Below, in pieces: positions 5,509-6,441 of a stretch of DNA of 6,441 bases (the stretch's first letter is position 1; each line of letters opens with the position of its first letter). The notes beneath the pieces were generated by a model. The model had not been told where the DNA came from, made no database searches, and worked only from the letters and a program-made list of their open reading frames with translations. Source of the stretch: Bacteroidota bacterium (GTDB lineage: Bacteria; Bacteroidota; Bacteroidia; Chitinophagales; Chitinophagaceae); NCBI GenBank assembly GCA_005883855.1, contig VBAU01000116.1, forward strand, positions 16,343-22,783. The letters are read 5' to 3'. A program made the translations under genes and the position numbers.

Positions 5509-6000
5509 ATGCAAACAGTTGACGTTGTAATTGAGACACCCAAAGGAAGTAAATACAAGTACAAATTTGACGCTGAAACGAATCGGTTTAAAGTAAACAA
5601 ACTGTTGCCGTCAGGACTTGCGTTTCCATATGATTTTGGGTTCATTCCCGATACAAAAGGCGATGATGGTGATCCCCTGGATGTGATCATCTTTTCAGAA
5701 GATTCTTTTTTGCCCGGTAGTGTTGTTGAATGTGAAATACTCGGCGCCATCAAGGCCAAACAAACATCCGACGATGAAACGATACGCAACGACAGAATTA
5801 TTGTAATGCCGAAATTGGCTGCGGAAAAAGACAAGGAAGTAGCACTGGAAGATTTTTCGAAACATAAAATCAGGGAACTGGAAGATTTCTTTGCCTATTA
5901 CAATAAGATGGAAGGAAAGGAATTTAAATCCTTAGGAATCCTAGGCGCCAAAGAAACGTGGAAAATGATCAACGAGCAATATATGCATCACGAGATGTGA
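5509..6000 (+). CDS. ppa: Family I soluble inorganic pyrophosphatase, divergent subfamily
   Basis: The 163-residue cytoplasmic enzyme is predicted to hydrolyse pyrophosphate to two phosphates, pulling biosynthetic reactions forward. It contains the family I signature DGDPLD (53-58), whose three Asp residues match the metal-binding Asp65, Asp67 and Asp70 of E. coli PPase. IETPKGS (8-14) supplies the equivalent of Glu20. Several other active-site positions differ by hand alignment: Lys19 for Glu31, Lys31 for Arg43, and Phe39 and Phe43 for Tyr51 and Tyr55. An NDR (about 103-105) replaces the usual D-x-K. The pattern FPYDFGFIPDTKGDDGDPLD with TIRNDR is, as far as I recall, a recognised second subgroup of bacterial PPases, so activity is likely but not certain. 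The gene starts at ATG 5509 without a Shine-Dalgarno, diverges from the membrane-protein gene and converges with the aquaporin gene. Confidence 0.88.
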   Translation: MQTVDVVIETPKGSKYKYKFDAETNRFKVNKLLPSGLAFPYDFGFIPDTKGDDGDPLDVIIFSEDSFLPGSVVECEILGAIKAKQTSDDETIRNDRIIVMPKLAAEKDKEVALEDFSKHKIRELEDFFAYYNKMEGKEFKSLGILGAKETWKMINEQYMHHEM

Positions 6001-6048
6001 ATTTTCTTTCATCGACTTAATTTAAGCTGAGGTGGCCAACGGAAAATT

Positions 6049-6441
6049 TCAATTTTCGTCTTTATCGAATGACAGACCCTGCGCTTCCATGGTGGCATGT
6101 TTACTCGGCTTGCCTTTTAATATCCATTCAAAGCCGACAGCTATGAGCGCGCCAATAATGGTAGCGCATATGTAGATCCACGTTGTTTCAAAATTACCTC
6201 TCACAATGTCCGGAGCGAGGGAGCGGGCAGGGTTCATCGAAGCCCCGGTTAATGGAGCCGCCCAAAATCCGGCCAATGCGATGTATCCACCAATTGCAAT
6301 GGCCGCATTGTGGCCAATATTTCTTGCACCCGATGCAGTTCCCAGGATTGTATTAATCAACCCTGTAGTTATCACGACCTCGATCACCAGCGCTTGAAAG
6401 GATGTAAATCCTAATTTAGGCGTTGTTGCACCAATGTCTCC
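6049..6441 (-). CDS. Aquaporin / MIP-family channel, C-terminal half (5' end beyond window)
   Basis: The minus-strand frame is open to the right edge; 130 residues and a TGA (6051-6049) are visible, and the GTG at 6387 is an internal Val. The channel conducts water or small neutral solutes across the inner membrane. The second NPA half-helix is clear as GASMNPARS (fragment residues 66-74; NPA 70-72, filter Arg73). It is flanked by helices at about 15-34, 45-64 and 93-113 (TWIYICATIIGALIAVGFEWIL), followed by a charged cytoplasmic tail. The first NPA motif is outside the window. Counting back without gaps from Arg73, the two visible selectivity-filter positions are Gly58 (His174 in AqpZ) and Ala67 (Thr183). 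This suggests a wider, less water-specific pore than AqpZ. The stop lies 48 bp from that of the pyrophosphatase gene, in convergent orientation. Confidence 0.9.
   Translation of the reverse strand, partial: GDIGATTPKLGFTSFQALVIEVVITTGLINTILGTASGARNIGHNAAIAIGGYIALAGFWAAPLTGASMNPARSLAPDIVRGNFETTWIYICATIIGALIAVGFEWILKGKPSKHATMEAQGLSFDKDEN

Noticed and set aside
6016..6026. Palindrome CTTAA-T-TTAAG between the convergent pyrophosphatase and aquaporin genes as a terminator
   Set aside because: The stem is short and all but A/T, with no T-tract directly after it on either strand; it is too weak to call.
6042..6057. GAAAATT-TC-AATTTTC inverted repeat at the aquaporin stop codon
   Set aside because: It has A/T-rich 7-bp arms with a 2-base loop that cannot form as RNA without losing pairs, and it overlaps the coding end.

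Overview
The window looks like ordinary chromosome from a member of the Bacteroidota, probably near the Chitinophagaceae. Three things point there. A large secreted protein ends in a type IX secretion (T9SS) type B sorting domain. Good Shine-Dalgarno sites are absent, and several genes are preceded by A/T-rich leaders with TAnnTTTG-like -7 elements. The thiolase, the 4-TM membrane protein and the secreted proteins read like known Bacteroidota families. The family placement comes from recognition, not from a search.

Layout, left to right. (1) 1-677 (+): C-terminal part of a 3-ketoacyl-CoA thiolase, cut by the left edge. (2) 833-1084 (+): a small secreted Lys/His/Thr-rich protein. It has a palindrome and a possible sigma-54-like promoter upstream and a clear intrinsic terminator downstream, so it is probably a single-gene unit. 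(3) 1254-1547 (+): a small three-helix membrane protein of the GlsB/YeaQ/YmgE (transglycosylase-associated) type. (4) 1582-2013 (-): a lipoprotein with a TIGR03067-like domain, convergent with (3). (5) 2014-2388: a 375-bp gap holding the lipoprotein promoter and a structured element that is probably a dispersed genomic repeat. (6) 2389-4566 (-): a 725-residue T9SS cargo protein. (7) 4567-4820: a gap with a probable -7 element and a 42-bp-period imperfect tandem repeat. (8) 4821-5384 (-): an unassigned four-helix membrane protein whose start is uncertain. (9) 5509-6000 (+): a family I inorganic pyrophosphatase of a divergent subfamily. (10) 6049-6441 (-): the C-terminal half of an aquaporin/MIP channel, cut by the right edge.

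The genes do not form an obvious pathway or operon. Orientations alternate, and most genes appear to be transcribed alone. Four of the eight products are membrane or envelope proteins beyond the two cytoplasmic enzymes, and two more are exported. I found no CRISPR array, tRNA, rRNA, transposase, phage gene or defence system. The parts most worth a second look are the structured repeat at about 2133-2360, the 42-bp repeat at 4669-4743, and the upstream control region of the small K/H-rich secreted protein.
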